From contig CAYRSS010000024.1 of assembly GCA_964426945.1 (NCBI GenBank), forward strand, positions 1 through 57,520: 57,520 nt of DNA, written 5' to 3'. Positions 1-7,282 of this stretch are shown in pieces. The notes below the pieces were generated by a model, which did no database searches, was not told the DNA's origin, and saw nothing but the letters and a program-made list of their open reading frames with translations. The translations under genes were made by a program, and so were the position numbers. Numbering within the stretch: the first letter of the stretch is position 1; each line of letters starts with the position of its first letter. This DNA is from CAYRSS01 sp964426945 (GTDB taxonomy: Bacteria > Planctomycetota > Phycisphaerae > UBA1845).

Positions 1-1126
1 TCGTGCCGCCGTCGTCGAGATCGCCTTCGATGATCGGGGGCAGGTAGAGGACGTACCCCTCCTGCGTGCCGGGAATGAAGGCCATGCCGACGATGGTGCG
101 ACCATCGTCGGAGATGTCCCGGGCCGAGGCGAGTAGAAAATCAGTCAGGTCGATGCCGTAGCGCTGCGGCAGCCATGTTCGCAGAGGCCGCAAACCGTAG
201 CACTCGTCCCAGATGAACGGGCCGAGGTGGATCTCGGGACTGCCGACGTAGACAGAGTCGCCCACGGCCGTGGCGCCGTCGTAGGTCGTGGCGGTGAACG
301 CGCTCTGGAACGGCAGGAGGACCATCCCCTCGGCCTCGGTCCAGCGGAAGGCGCCCATACCGCTCGTCGGCGCCACACCGCTGCCGTAGATGACGCGGCC
401 GTCGCCCGAGATGGCGCCGGCTCCGGCGGATCCCTGGTCATCCCATTCTGGCCAGCCGGGGTAGCGGCCGAGGCTGACCATGCCGGTTTCCTCGGTCCAG
501 CGGAAGGGTTCGGATAGGGGACCGCTTGTCGCGGAGGCGCCAACCACAATCTGGCCGTCGGCCGACACATCCCGTGCAATACTGCTTCCAAACGCACCGG
601 GGAAGGCGCCAAGATCGATGACGGCACCGTTGCGCCATAGAGCCGCGCTGATAACGAAGGGGATCGAACCGTAGCCGACGAGTGTTTGGCCATCGGCAGA
701 CATCGCCTTCACGTCACTTCGAAACGGCCCGCCCGGCAGGTCGGCGAGCCCAATCATTCCAGCGGACGGGCTCCACCAGAACGCCTGGCCACCATAATCA
801 AGTCCAGCCGTTGCAGCGGACCGACTGCGACCTGCGGCTACGAGACCGTTGAATGAGAGTGCGGCGATCTCGCTCCACGGCGAGTCGGCACCGGGGAGAA
901 AACCTATCGGCTGGAGCCCTGTTTCGGATGTCCAAATGAATGCCGTGGGGCCGTCTGCTGCCAGACTGTGTCCCCCAACCACATCTCCATCGCCAGAAAC
1001 AGCCATTGCAACGCTCCAGACACTGCCGCCGGGGAGATCGCCCAATGGAAGGAGCGTCGCTCCTTGCGCGTAAGTCCTCACCGCGATGGTGGCAGTCAGC
1101 GCCGCTATCGTGAGGAACGATTTCAT
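1..1126 (-). CDS. HAF-repeat secreted protein (3'-truncated by window edge)
   Basis: The minus strand is open from an ATG at 1126 to the window edge (375 codons visible). Residues 1-20 form a signal peptide starting MKSFLTIAALTATIAV. The rest is a series of HAF-type extracellular repeats, with recurring pieces such as 'SADGQIVVG', 'AFRWTEAEGM' and 'ISDDGRTIVG'. The visible end reaches the 'GDLDDGG' that begins the EF-hand/dockerin-like tail in the paralogue at 17771-19228, so roughly 110 residues lie outside the window. The start has an AGGA-type ribosome site (revcomp of 1134-1141 region). The protein matches the paralogue without gaps over almost its whole length, and its C-terminal half is nearly identical in DNA. 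Function is unknown; HAF proteins are usually secreted or surface-bound. Confident as a gene, low on role. Confidence 0.88.
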   Translation of the reverse strand, partial: MKSFLTIAALTATIAVRTYAQGATLLPLGDLPGGSVWSVAMAVSGDGDVVGGHSLAADGPTAFIWTSETGLQPIGFLPGADSPWSEIAALSFNGLVAAGRSRSAATAGLDYGGQAFWWSPSAGMIGLADLPGGPFRSDVKAMSADGQTLVGYGSIPFVISAALWRNGAVIDLGAFPGAFGSSIARDVSADGQIVVGASATSGPLSEPFRWTEETGMVSLGRYPGWPEWDDQGSAGAGAISGDGRVIYGSGVAPTSGMGAFRWTEAEGMVLLPFQSAFTATTYDGATAVGDSVYVGSPEIHLGPFIWDECYGLRPLRTWLPQRYGIDLTDFLLASARDISDDGRTIVGMAFIPGTQEGYVLYLPPIIEGDLDDGGT

Positions 1127-1235
1127 AACCATGGGGTTCCTGCTGCGTGGGCCGCGTCGCCGGCTCGTTCCTCCAGCGGTCGGGCTCCCGCCGGTCAGTG
1201 CTCAACCGCGAACTCTCAGCTTCGGCATACGAGGC

Positions 1236-1252
1236 TGGCACGTGGGATGCCA
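1236..1252 (-). promoter_or_regulatory. Conserved palindromic GG-N10-GC element upstream of HAF gene
   Basis: A 17-bp near-palindrome reading TGGCACGTGGGATGCCA on the plus strand lies about 110 bp upstream of the HAF start codon at 1126. A near-identical copy lies at the same distance upstream of the second HAF gene (19339-19355). On either strand the spacing GG-N10-GC fits a sigma-54 -24/-12 element, although the -12 half is ATGC or GTGC rather than TTGC. It could instead be an operator for a dimeric regulator. Confidence 0.35.
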
Positions 1253-1444
1253 CGCGCGACCGCGCAGGTCCCCACGCGAGAATTCCGAGCGGGAAATGCC
1301 GCGGCTGCGCATCAGCGATTCCACCGCCTGCACTTTGGTGATGTCACCCCGGCCGCGTGTTTCTTACGCGCCGCCGCGGAGGTTCTGGCCATCCCGCGGG
1401 GCCCAGCGCGATCCGGACGTGAAGCCGACCCGCCGCCAACCGGT

Positions 1445-1491
1445 AAAAAACGCGGCCCGCCCGGGTTGCGTTGCGCAAATCCGGGCGGGCC
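1445..1491 (-). terminator. Intrinsic terminator of the small minus-strand unit
   Basis: An 11-bp perfect GC stem (1454-1464 with 1481-1491, loop 16 nt) is followed, reading the minus strand, by GCG and a run of six T (A6 at 1445-1450). The T run lies only on the minus-strand exit side, so it ends transcription coming from about 1760 leftward. Confidence 0.7.
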
Positions 1492-1765
1492 TTTCGATCG
1501 TTGCGGCTGTATCAGCCCGGCAGCGTCTGCCGGCTAACTACAACCTCCTATACGTGAATCCAACGGATCACCTCCTTTCGAAACGGGACCCGACCCCGCC
1601 AGGCCGCACTGGCCCGACGCAAGTCTTGATCCCCCTGCAGGTCGTCACCGCAGGCACACCGCGCGAGAGGCAAGCCGGCCGGTCCGCCCTCGCTCGGCAG
1701 GTCGTAGTGTCCAGCTTCACGCCGCCCAATTTCGGCGCTCCACCGGACCTTCCGGTCCCTGCACC
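1445..1765 (-). ncRNA. Candidate small transcript with extreme Shine-Dalgarno and 9-codon ORF
   Basis: This stretch lacks a normal gene but has the layout of a complete minus-strand transcription unit: promoter-like boxes at 1769-1798, about 200 nt of GC-rich leader that includes the hairpin GGACC-GGAA-GGTCC, then AAAGGAGGTGATCC (revcomp of 1565-1578). That motif is a 14-nt perfect complement of the usual bacterial 16S rRNA 3' end. Seven nt after its GGAGG core a TTG opens a 9-codon frame (1563 down to 1534; MDSRIGGCS then TAG) that contains a second AGGAGG. The stop abuts a perfect 7-bp hairpin (1517-1523/1527-1533), followed by the terminator. It resembles no RNA family I recognise; tmRNA, RNase P, SRP and 6S hallmarks are absent. 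It could be a leader-peptide gene, a ribosome-binding RNA or a very small protein gene. Confidence 0.4.
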
Positions 1766-1768
1766 CAG

Positions 1769-1798
1769 AGTCTAATACGCGCGTTTCTCGGAAGTCAA
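1769..1798 (-). promoter_or_regulatory. Sigma-70-like promoter for the small transcript
   Basis: Reading the minus strand, TTGACT (revcomp of 1793-1798) is followed after 15 nt by TATTAG, or after 18 nt by TAGACT. Transcription would start near 1762-1765 and run leftward to the terminator at 1454-1491. Confidence 0.4.
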
Positions 1799-2007
1799 AG
1801 CCTATTTGCGCAGAATGACGGGATCGGCCGGGCTATCGGGCGAATGGCGGGAATAGTGCGATTGCAGCATCGCCGCCGATGGCCCCCGGAACCGGCGGGG
1901 ATATTCGCCGCGGCCCGGCGAACGTAGAATCCGGCGGGCTGGCGACTTGGACCCGGGCCGTGGCCCGCGACGGTCGCCGGACGCGCACGCACCGACGGAG
2001 GCTGGCT

Positions 2008-2664
2008 GTGGGGCTCGCCCGCAGATTTGAGTTCCTTCAGGGCTATCTCAAGGCCCCCACCACCGTCGGGGCCGTGGCGCCCAGCTCTCCGGCCCTGGCG
2101 GCCGCCCTGTGCGCCCCCTACCGCCGCCACGCCGGCCCGGCCCGCGTGCTGGAGGTGGGGGCCGGCACCGGCCCGGTCACCCGCGAACTGGCCCGCCTGC
2201 TCAAGCCTCAGGACCACCTGGATATCTGCGAAATCGAGCCCCGATTCGTCGAGATCCTCCGACGGGACGTGCTGACCCTGCCGACGCTGGCGCAGCCCCT
2301 GGCCGAAGGACGCGTCCGGCTGCTCAACGGGCCGGTCCAGGAGGTGGCCCGGCCGGGCGAATATGACTTCGTCGTGTGCGGGCTCCCGTTTACCGCGTTT
2401 GAGCTGGCCACCGCCCAGTCGGCCATGACTGCGATCCGCACCAGCCTCCGGCCGGGCGGGGTGCTCAGTTACTTCGAATACATCGGGCTGAGGTGGATTT
2501 CGCGGACGTTCACGCTCGGGGCGGGGCGGGAGCGCATCCGCTCGGTGTCGGCGTTCGTCGGTGAAAACATCCGCCGCTACCAGTTTGACCGGCGCAGCGT
2601 GCTGCGCAACTTTCCGCCCGCCTTCGCCCGTCACCTGCGCTTCGACGAGCCGGCGCCGTCCTGA
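2008..2664 (+). CDS. SAM-dependent methyltransferase, phospholipid N-methyltransferase (PmtA) type
   Basis: This 218-aa class I methyltransferase has the SAM-binding motif I 'VLEVGAGTGPV' at about residues 47-57, the acidic end of strand beta2 'ICEIEP' and the motif-IV-like 'DFVVCGLPF'. The opening 'FLQGYLKAPTTVGAVAPSS' is typical of the bacterial phosphatidylethanolamine N-methyltransferase family, which is close to the KsgA fold. The role would be methylation of phosphatidylethanolamine headgroups at the membrane; substrate is inferred from family resemblance only. I choose GTG 2008 because GGAGG (1997-2001) precedes it with a 6-nt spacer. The in-frame ATG at 1879 would add 43 Arg/Gly-rich residues with no homology signal. 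It is convergent with the PDZ protein gene. Confidence 0.8.
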   Translation: MGLARRFEFLQGYLKAPTTVGAVAPSSPALAAALCAPYRRHAGPARVLEVGAGTGPVTRELARLLKPQDHLDICEIEPRFVEILRRDVLTLPTLAQPLAEGRVRLLNGPVQEVARPGEYDFVVCGLPFTAFELATAQSAMTAIRTSLRPGGVLSYFEYIGLRWISRTFTLGAGRERIRSVSAFVGENIRRYQFDRRSVLRNFPPAFARHLRFDEPAPS

Positions 2665-2676
2665 GCGACCGCCGCC

Positions 2677-3543
2677 CTACGGCTCGGTTGCGGCCGGTTG
2701 GGGCGCGCGGACGTGACGATCAAACCACACCTGGAATCGGGCCTGCTGCTCGCGGAGCTTCTCCGCAAGGCGCGGGTCGTTGCCGTAGGAATAGTACTCC
2801 TCCGGCCGGCGACCGAGGCGTACGCGGATGTCGAGTTGCTCGGCGCCGCGCAGCACCGTCAGCGTGATCACCGCGCCGGGCCCCTTGAGCCGTACCGTTT
2901 CGCCGAACTCGTTCTCTTCCCCCAGCCGGCGTGGCCGCCCCAGCGGTTCGCCGTCGAGCCGGATAATGACGTCGTACTGGCGCAGGCCGTCGCGATCGGC
3001 GGCGGTGCCGGGCAACACCGAATCCACCGACAGCCCCACCCCGCCATCGGGAATCCGCGGATCAAGGTCGGCCTCGATCGGGATGTTCTGATGGCGAATG
3101 CCCAGGAATCCATTCTGATCGAGCAGGTGATGGTTGAGGTAGATGGTGCGCAGCAGCGATTCGATGGCCAGTCGCACCTCGAGCACATCGCTGGTGCGAT
3201 AGGCTTCGCGCAGCTGGGCGCAGGCGAAGACGCCGATCTCTTCGATCGCCTGGCGGGCGCTGGTGCGCTCGGCGAAGGCGGGTGAATCGAGCCGGGCGAT
3301 GTGACCGGCGATTTCGCTGCGGGTGACGTCGTCGACCTCGGCGTGGAACTCCTCATCGCCGACGTCGGCGGGGGCGAAGCTGTCGCCGTCCTGCTGGCGG
3401 TTGAGGTAGCCCAGGGCGGCGAGCTGCTGGGCGCGCATCGCCGCGCGCACCTCGCGACGGTTTCGCTGCGCGGCCGCGGGCTCGGCGACGGCCGCGACCA
3501 TCGCGAGGCAAAGGATCATCCGAGACAGAAGCGGCAGCCGCAT
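2677..3543 (-). CDS. Secreted PDZ-domain protein
   Basis: A 288-aa protein with a cleavable signal peptide (MRLPLLSRMILCLAMVAAVAEPAAAQ). Residues about 75-135 are helical and HEAT-like ('LDSPAFAERTSARQAIEEIG ... VRLAIESLLRTIY'). A PDZ domain covers about 140-250, with 'GGVGLSVDSVLPGTAADRDG' then 'LRQYDVIIRLDGEPLG', the classic ligand-groove region of HtrA-type PDZ domains. No protease domain is fused, so it is probably a periplasmic adaptor or scaffold. The architecture (short HEAT-like region plus lone PDZ) is common in planctomycetes. It is convergent with the methyltransferase gene (12 bp apart). Partner unknown. Confidence 0.8.
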   Translation of the reverse strand: MRLPLLSRMILCLAMVAAVAEPAAAQRNRREVRAAMRAQQLAALGYLNRQQDGDSFAPADVGDEEFHAEVDDVTRSEIAGHIARLDSPAFAERTSARQAIEEIGVFACAQLREAYRTSDVLEVRLAIESLLRTIYLNHHLLDQNGFLGIRHQNIPIEADLDPRIPDGGVGLSVDSVLPGTAADRDGLRQYDVIIRLDGEPLGRPRRLGEENEFGETVRLKGPGAVITLTVLRGAEQLDIRVRLGRRPEEYYSYGNDPRLAEKLREQQARFQVWFDRHVRAPQPAATEP

Positions 3544-3831
3544 GGGGAACTCTCCGTCGGCCGGGCGCCGGCCGCCAAGGCGATCCGTACATCGTAGATA
3601 TCGGCCCGCCTGGCATCAATTCCACGGCGGGGGTCCTTGAGAAGTTGTGACGATTGCCGCCGCGGACAGGCGGTGGCCGGGTGATTTCGATTGCAAGGCC
3701 GCAGGGGCACCGTTAACCTCCGCGCCGCGGCCTGCCCGCGCGGCCGCAGGGAAAATGCGGGTTCCTCCTTCTTACGGCCGGCGGCGCGACCCGCCGCGGG
3801 ACGAACCCACCCCGCAAGGACACCTCTGGTC

Positions 3832-5190
3832 ATGAAGCACGCAACCACCCGCCCGGTTCGGCCTGGTCTCGCGGCGGCCGTCATCCTGTGGCTGCTGCCC
3901 GGTCTGGCCTTCGCACAGCAACCGGCCGACGCGCCGCCTCCGCCGGCCGACCCCGCGCCCGCTGCGCAACCAGCCGCGAAGCCCGCGGACAGCTCTTCGC
4001 CCTTCAACCTCTGGACGGCGAAGGAACTCACCGGCGACTGGGGCGGGGCGCGGAAGACGATGGCCGACGAAGGCGTGACGTTCAAGATCAAGACGATCGC
4101 GGCAATGATGGTCAACGCCCACGGCGGCCGCGAGACCAGAAACGGTCACGACGCCGGCGGCAGCTATGACGTCGACCTCGTGCTCGATCTGGAGAAGCTC
4201 TTCGACCTCAAGGGCGGCAGCTTTCTGATGCGGGCGAAGGGGCAGTGGGGCGGCGAGGCGAGCGACTTCGACGCCGAGAAGATCGGCGGCCTGTTTCGCA
4301 CCAACTCGGACGCGGGCGAGGAGGAGCCGATCTTCATCGACAAATGGCATTACGCCCAAAAGCTGATGGATGACCGCGTCGAGATCCGCCTTGGTCGACT
4401 CGACATCATCAAGGACCTGATCGACCTGAGCTGGGTCATGGGCGACGAGGACACCAAGTTCCTCAACCAGGCGCTGGTTCGCAACGCGACGATCCCTTCG
4501 GCCAAGGCGCTGGCCGCGTATGTGCAGGCGGAGGTGATCGACGACCTGTACATCCGTGCGCTGGTCGCGGATGCCCAGTCGCAGGTGCGGCAAACGAATT
4601 TCAACACGGCGTTTCATGACGAGGACTGGTTCCGCGTGCATCTCGAGCTGGGCTGGATGCCGAAGTTTGAGACTTCCCGGGGCGCGCTGAAGGGCAGCTA
4701 TCGCCTCGGCGGCTGGTATGACCCGAACGGCAAGCAGCATTTCGACAATCGCAGCCGTCGTGGGGCCCTGCGCACTGAGACGGGCGACTGCGGCGTGTAC
4801 GTCGGTATCGATCAGATGGTCTACAAGGAAGTGCCCGACGCGAAGGACAACCAGGGGCTGAGCGTCGCCGCTCGATACGGTTGGGCGCCGGAGGCAACCA
4901 ACCGCACGGAACACTTCTGGGCCGTGGCGATGGCGTATGAGGGGCTCATCCCGGAGCGCGACAAGGACGTGCTGGGCATCGGCGTGGCGCAGGGCATCCT
5001 GTCGAGCGATTTCCGCCGCTTCGTGGCCCCGACGGCGGACCGCGAGACCGTGTTCGAGATGTACTACTCGTGGCAGGTGACGCCGTGGCTGACGATCAGC
5101 CCCGACTTCCAGTTCATCGCCAACCCCGGCGGCCGGCACGCCAACGACGACGCGACGGTGTTCGGCGTGCGCGTGCGGATGCAGTTGTAG
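3832..5190 (+). CDS. Carbohydrate-selective porin, OprB family
   Basis: A 452-aa outer-membrane protein. The signal peptide runs to about residue 24 ('...LLPGLAFAQ'), followed by a Pro/Ala-rich linker and then 'LTGDWGGARKTMADEGVTF', the recognisable start of the OprB barrel. The rest alternates short beta-strand-like segments ('YDVDLVLDLEKLF', 'VEIRLGRLDIIKD', 'GSYRLGGWYD') and ends in an aromatic/hydrophobic strand near 'FGVRVRMQL'. The family forms sugar-permeable porins. ATG 3832 follows AAGGA by 11 nt; an upstream in-frame extension to 3691 has no signal peptide at its start and is unlikely. Conserved gene, moderately high confidence; sugar specificity cannot be read. Confidence 0.85.
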   Translation: MKHATTRPVRPGLAAAVILWLLPGLAFAQQPADAPPPPADPAPAAQPAAKPADSSSPFNLWTAKELTGDWGGARKTMADEGVTFKIKTIAAMMVNAHGGRETRNGHDAGGSYDVDLVLDLEKLFDLKGGSFLMRAKGQWGGEASDFDAEKIGGLFRTNSDAGEEEPIFIDKWHYAQKLMDDRVEIRLGRLDIIKDLIDLSWVMGDEDTKFLNQALVRNATIPSAKALAAYVQAEVIDDLYIRALVADAQSQVRQTNFNTAFHDEDWFRVHLELGWMPKFETSRGALKGSYRLGGWYDPNGKQHFDNRSRRGALRTETGDCGVYVGIDQMVYKEVPDAKDNQGLSVAARYGWAPEATNRTEHFWAVAMAYEGLIPERDKDVLGIGVAQGILSSDFRRFVAPTADRETVFEMYYSWQVTPWLTISPDFQFIANPGGRHANDDATVFGVRVRMQL

Positions 5191-5260
5191 GAAGAAGGCA
5201 ACGGGGAGGGGGTCGATTCGGGGGTTTTGGCGGGGGCGTGATCATTCGCCATCGGCGCGG

Positions 5261-5266
5261 TAGAAT
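5261..5266 (+). promoter_or_regulatory. Likely -10 box for the ATPase/partner cassette
   Basis: TAGAAT lies about 38 bp upstream of the GTG start at 5304. No convincing -35 is visible at the usual spacing. Its position argues that translation starts downstream at 5304, not at the ATG that overlaps it (5265). Confidence 0.4.
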
Positions 5267-5303
5267 GTTCCGGCCGTGGGGTGTCGCGGCTGGAGTCTAC
5301 GAC

Positions 5304-6584
5304 GTGCTGACCCGCATCGAGGCGCTGAACTATCGCTCGCTCCGGTACGTCACTCAGCGTGTGTCGCGGTTTCAGACACTGGTAGGGCCAAACGGATCCG
5401 GTAAGAGCACATTCCTTGACGTCGTCGGATTCTTGGGCGACATGCTTCGCGTCGGTCCGCTTGATGCGATTCGCGGAGGCCGAACGATTCCCCCTCGTGC
5501 CGCGGACCCTGCGCATCTGTGCTGGATGCGATCCGGTGACTGGTTTGAACTCGCCGTGGAGATGGAGATCCCGCAGCATCGCCTCGCTCGACTGGGCAAC
5601 GGCAAGTCGCGACAGGCCCGGTACGAAGTTCGCGTGGAATTCACACCACCGGCCCGCGAGGTCATCCTCGCCGCTGAGACTTTCTGGCTGAGACCGACCA
5701 GCGAGTATGAGGACCTGTCGCAGCGTGACTTGTTCCCAGCGCTGCGAGAGGTCCCGACTTCAATCGTCCATCCACCGCGCGGGCACGCACTCACGGGGTG
5801 GAAGAAGATCGTAAGCAAGGGCTACCCATCCGGCAACGACTACTTCATGTCAGAGACTTCAGGGTGGAACAACCCGTTTCGCCTCGGGCCGAGCAAGTCG
5901 GCGCTGGCTAACCTGCCTGACGATGAGGAGCGATTTCCTGTCGCCTCGTGGGCCAAGCGTGCGCTGATGGATGGTGTGCACCGCGTGGTGCTCAATGCGG
6001 AAGCGATGCGACTGCCCAGTCCGCCCGGCTCCCCGCTACAGTTTTTGCCTGACGGGTCGAACCTGCCTTGGGTGATCCATGAAATGGAGATCACCGATCG
6101 GACGCAACTCACTCGATGGGTCGATCATGTGCGAACGGCCATCCCCGACATAAAGACGATCACCACGATCGAACGGCCAGAGGACCGGCATCGCTACATC
6201 ACCGTAGAGTACGACAACGGACTAAAGGCCCCGTCATGGGTGGTATCCGACGGAACGCTGCGCCTCCTCGCCCTTACGCTGCTGTCTTACGTGAATGATC
6301 TCCAGGGAATCTACCTGATCGAAGAGCCAGAAAACGGCATCCATCCCCGGGCCGTCGAGACAATCTATCAGTCGCTCTCCTCGGTATACGGCGCTCAGAT
6401 CCTCTGTGCCTCGCACTCTCCGGTCGTCCTCGGCATGGCGCAGCCTTCCGACCTTCTGTGCTTTGCGAAGGACCGGCAGGAGGGGGCCACGGACATCGTT
6501 CGCGGCGACGAACACCCCCGGCTCCGAGAGTGGAAAGGTGAGCTCGACCTGGGCACGCTCTTTGCTGCGGGTGTGCTGGGATGA
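5304..6584 (+). CDS. ABC/AAA-type ATPase (SMC/OLD-like), probable defence ATPase
   Basis: A 426-aa single-domain ATPase. Walker A 'GPNGSGKST' is at residues 28-36, the signature-like 'SDGTLRLLALTLLS' lies shortly before Walker B 'IYLIEEPENGIHP' (about 336-348), and the switch histidine is in 'CASHSP' (about 371). This is the AAA_21/AAA_15 layout of SMC/RecF/OLD-like ATPases; there is no C-terminal TOPRIM, so it is not a complete OLD nuclease. GTG 5304 is chosen because GGAG (5292-5295) precedes it by 8 nt and the family core begins at once ('LTRIEALNYRSLRY'). The stop overlaps the next start (ATGA), so the two are translationally coupled. Such ATPase plus small-partner pairs are typical of anti-phage modules; that role is inference. 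Confidence 0.85.
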   Translation: MLTRIEALNYRSLRYVTQRVSRFQTLVGPNGSGKSTFLDVVGFLGDMLRVGPLDAIRGGRTIPPRAADPAHLCWMRSGDWFELAVEMEIPQHRLARLGNGKSRQARYEVRVEFTPPAREVILAAETFWLRPTSEYEDLSQRDLFPALREVPTSIVHPPRGHALTGWKKIVSKGYPSGNDYFMSETSGWNNPFRLGPSKSALANLPDDEERFPVASWAKRALMDGVHRVVLNAEAMRLPSPPGSPLQFLPDGSNLPWVIHEMEITDRTQLTRWVDHVRTAIPDIKTITTIERPEDRHRYITVEYDNGLKAPSWVVSDGTLRLLALTLLSYVNDLQGIYLIEEPENGIHPRAVETIYQSLSSVYGAQILCASHSPVVLGMAQPSDLLCFAKDRQEGATDIVRGDEHPRLREWKGELDLGTLFAAGVLG

Positions 6585-7210
6585 ACCTCGAGCTCGTCGT
6601 CCTTGTGCCCGATAAAAACATCGAGCAGGCGATTCGGGGGCTGCTTGCACGTCCCGAGCGCATTGCCATGCGCCCTCTGTCGCAGGACGCGGTCGAGTTC
6701 GTCGTCACGCCAGGTCGCGATCCAGGAGTGTTCAAACACGCCCGCGGACTGCTGAAACCCTACCTGCAGGACAATGGTCGCGCACTGGTAATTCTGGATC
6801 GTGCATGGGATGGCGCTCCGACCTCAAACCCAAGCGAACTTGCGGCCGGTATCGAGGCTCAACTGACCCAGTGGGGCGACCGCGCGCGATGCCTTTGCAT
6901 CGATCCCGAAATCGAAGCTTGGATCTGGAGCGATTCGCCGCATGTGGCGACACAACTTGGATGGACGTCGCTGCAGGAGCTGCGCGTCTGGCTTGAGAGC
7001 CTCAGCCTATGGCCGGACGAAAGCGAGAAGCCACCCGATCCGAAGACGGCCTTCCTCGCGGCGACGAAGGAGAAACGAGTCACGCCATCTTCCGCAATTT
7101 TCAGGCAACTGGCCATGCAAGTCAGCTTCAAGCGGTGTCGCGACCGGTCGTTTAACCAGCTCCTTTGCATACTCCGGGCGTGGTTTCCGGCCGATCAGGC
7201 GAGTCCTTGA
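6581..7210 (+). CDS. Partner protein of the ATPase, possible TOPRIM-like/nuclease effector
   Basis: A 209-aa protein starting at an ATG that overlaps the ATPase stop by 4 nt. I recognise it as the kind of conserved small protein that follows AAA/ABC-type ATPases, but cannot name a family with certainty. Acidic residues sit at strand ends, as in a metal-binding site: 'LVILDRAWDGA' (D73, D77) and 'CIDPEIEAWIW' (D108, E110, E112). This resembles a TOPRIM-like arrangement, though the expected N-terminal Glu motif is not clear ('VPDKNIEQAI'). Well-conserved-looking Trp and Pro segments follow ('LGWTSLQELRVWL', 'DPKTAFLAATKEKR'). The role is most likely an effector or regulator gated by the ATPase. 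No signal peptide or membrane segment. Confidence 0.75.
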   Translation: MNLELVVLVPDKNIEQAIRGLLARPERIAMRPLSQDAVEFVVTPGRDPGVFKHARGLLKPYLQDNGRALVILDRAWDGAPTSNPSELAAGIEAQLTQWGDRARCLCIDPEIEAWIWSDSPHVATQLGWTSLQELRVWLESLSLWPDESEKPPDPKTAFLAATKEKRVTPSSAIFRQLAMQVSFKRCRDRSFNQLLCILRAWFPADQASP

Positions 7211-7218
7211 GGCGCAGC

Positions 7219-7247
7219 ACGCGGCCAGCGCCATGCGCCGGCCGCGT
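7219..7247. terminator. Stem-loop between convergent genes
   Basis: ACGCGGCC (7219-7226) pairs with GGCCGCGT (7240-7247) around a 13-nt loop, between the ends of the partner gene and the sugar dehydrogenase. No T run, so it may be a bidirectional weak terminator. Confidence 0.4.
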
Positions 7248-7282
7248 CATCTGTCTCGCTGTTTGCCTCGTTGCCCTCTCCC

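Noticed and set aside
1..1126. The left HAF gene seemed broken because only short frames close inside the window
   Set aside because: Translating the minus strand from 1126 gives an uninterrupted 375-codon frame that simply runs off the window edge.
1565..1578. GGATCACCTCCTTT, the exact 3' end sequence of bacterial 16S rRNA
   Set aside because: Nothing upstream on the plus strand resembles 16S rRNA (no helix 45 'GGTAACC...' or spacer tRNA), and the terminator and promoter orientation put the functional strand on the minus side as a Shine-Dalgarno.
1600..1765. Possible SRP or RNase P RNA because of 'ggaccggaaggtcc'
   Set aside because: The SRP loop GGTCAGGTCCGGAAGG and the RNase P core blocks are absent; it is just a GC hairpin with a GGAA loop.
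5070..5303. Upstream extension of the defence ATPase to 5070
   Set aside because: It overlaps the OprB gene and a -10 box, and the core motif starts right after GTG 5304 with a spaced GGAG.
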